Shown piece by piece: positions 5,203 to 5,213 of a DNA stretch of 5,213 nucleotides. Every line of letters begins with the position of its first letter. Position 1 is the first letter of the stretch. This stretch comes from CAYMBL01 sp044225155. GTDB taxonomy: Bacteria; Planctomycetota; Phycisphaerae; UBA1845; Fen-1342. The notes below the pieces were generated by a model that was not told the origin of the DNA, searched no databases, and was given only the letters and a program-made list of their open reading frames with translations. A program made the translations under genes and the position numbers. The DNA is taken from contig JBGAJB010000248.1 in NCBI GenBank assembly GCA_044225155.1, positions 1 to 5,213 of the forward strand, written 5' to 3'.

Positions 5203-5213
5203 CGAATCCGCAC

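Noticed and set aside
4188..5213. 341-codon open frame on the - strand running off the right edge
   Set aside because: It lies opposite two well-supported + strand genes (AhpD-like and CBS) and the intergenic region, shows no recognisable domain and is His/Arg-rich, as expected for an antisense shadow in GC-rich DNA.

Overview
The window is GC-rich, compact bacterial DNA with every supported gene on the + strand. The gene content is a lipopolysaccharide (LPS) core block: a GT9 heptosyltransferase, two small sugar-kinase-fold proteins and a WaaG-like GT4 glycosyltransferase. This points to a Gram-negative bacterium. The NDTGPRH form of the GT9 acceptor-side motif, two tandem LPS-kinase-type genes and the base composition remind me of Planctomycetota (Pirellulales-like). 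That placement is inference from recalled family patterns, not a database result.

Positions 1-4013 form a tightly packed operon. The heptosyltransferase (63-1091), first kinase-like protein (1088-1993), second kinase (1990-2838) and glycosyltransferase (2835-4013) are joined by 4-bp ATGA, ATGA and GTGA stop/start overlaps. A fourth GTGA overlap at 63-66 suggests that an upstream gene, only its tail present, is coupled in the same way. A plausible division of labour is that the GT9 enzyme adds a heptose to the inner core, the kinases phosphorylate core sugars, and the GT4 enzyme adds the next hexose. All would work on the cytoplasmic face of the inner membrane before export of the lipid A-core. 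The first kinase-like protein has Gln where the catalytic Asp of the HxD loop is expected, while the second keeps HRD. This is the most interesting protein-level feature.

Positions 4014-4655 hold a small AhpD/carboxymuconolactone-decarboxylase-like protein (4078-4455) with an intact C-x2-C-x3-H redox motif and its own Shine-Dalgarno. A 200-bp intergenic region follows, with a TTGACA promoter candidate and a leader that can fold into overlapping, mutually exclusive hairpins ending next to the next gene's Shine-Dalgarno.

Positions 4656-5213 hold a stand-alone two-CBS-domain protein (4656-5108), probably an adenine-nucleotide sensor. A GC-rich hairpin with four Ts (5174-5202) may be its terminator. 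No RNA genes, mobile elements or CRISPR arrays were seen. I find no clear new multi-gene system. The points worth checking are the degenerate/intact kinase pair and the structured leader.
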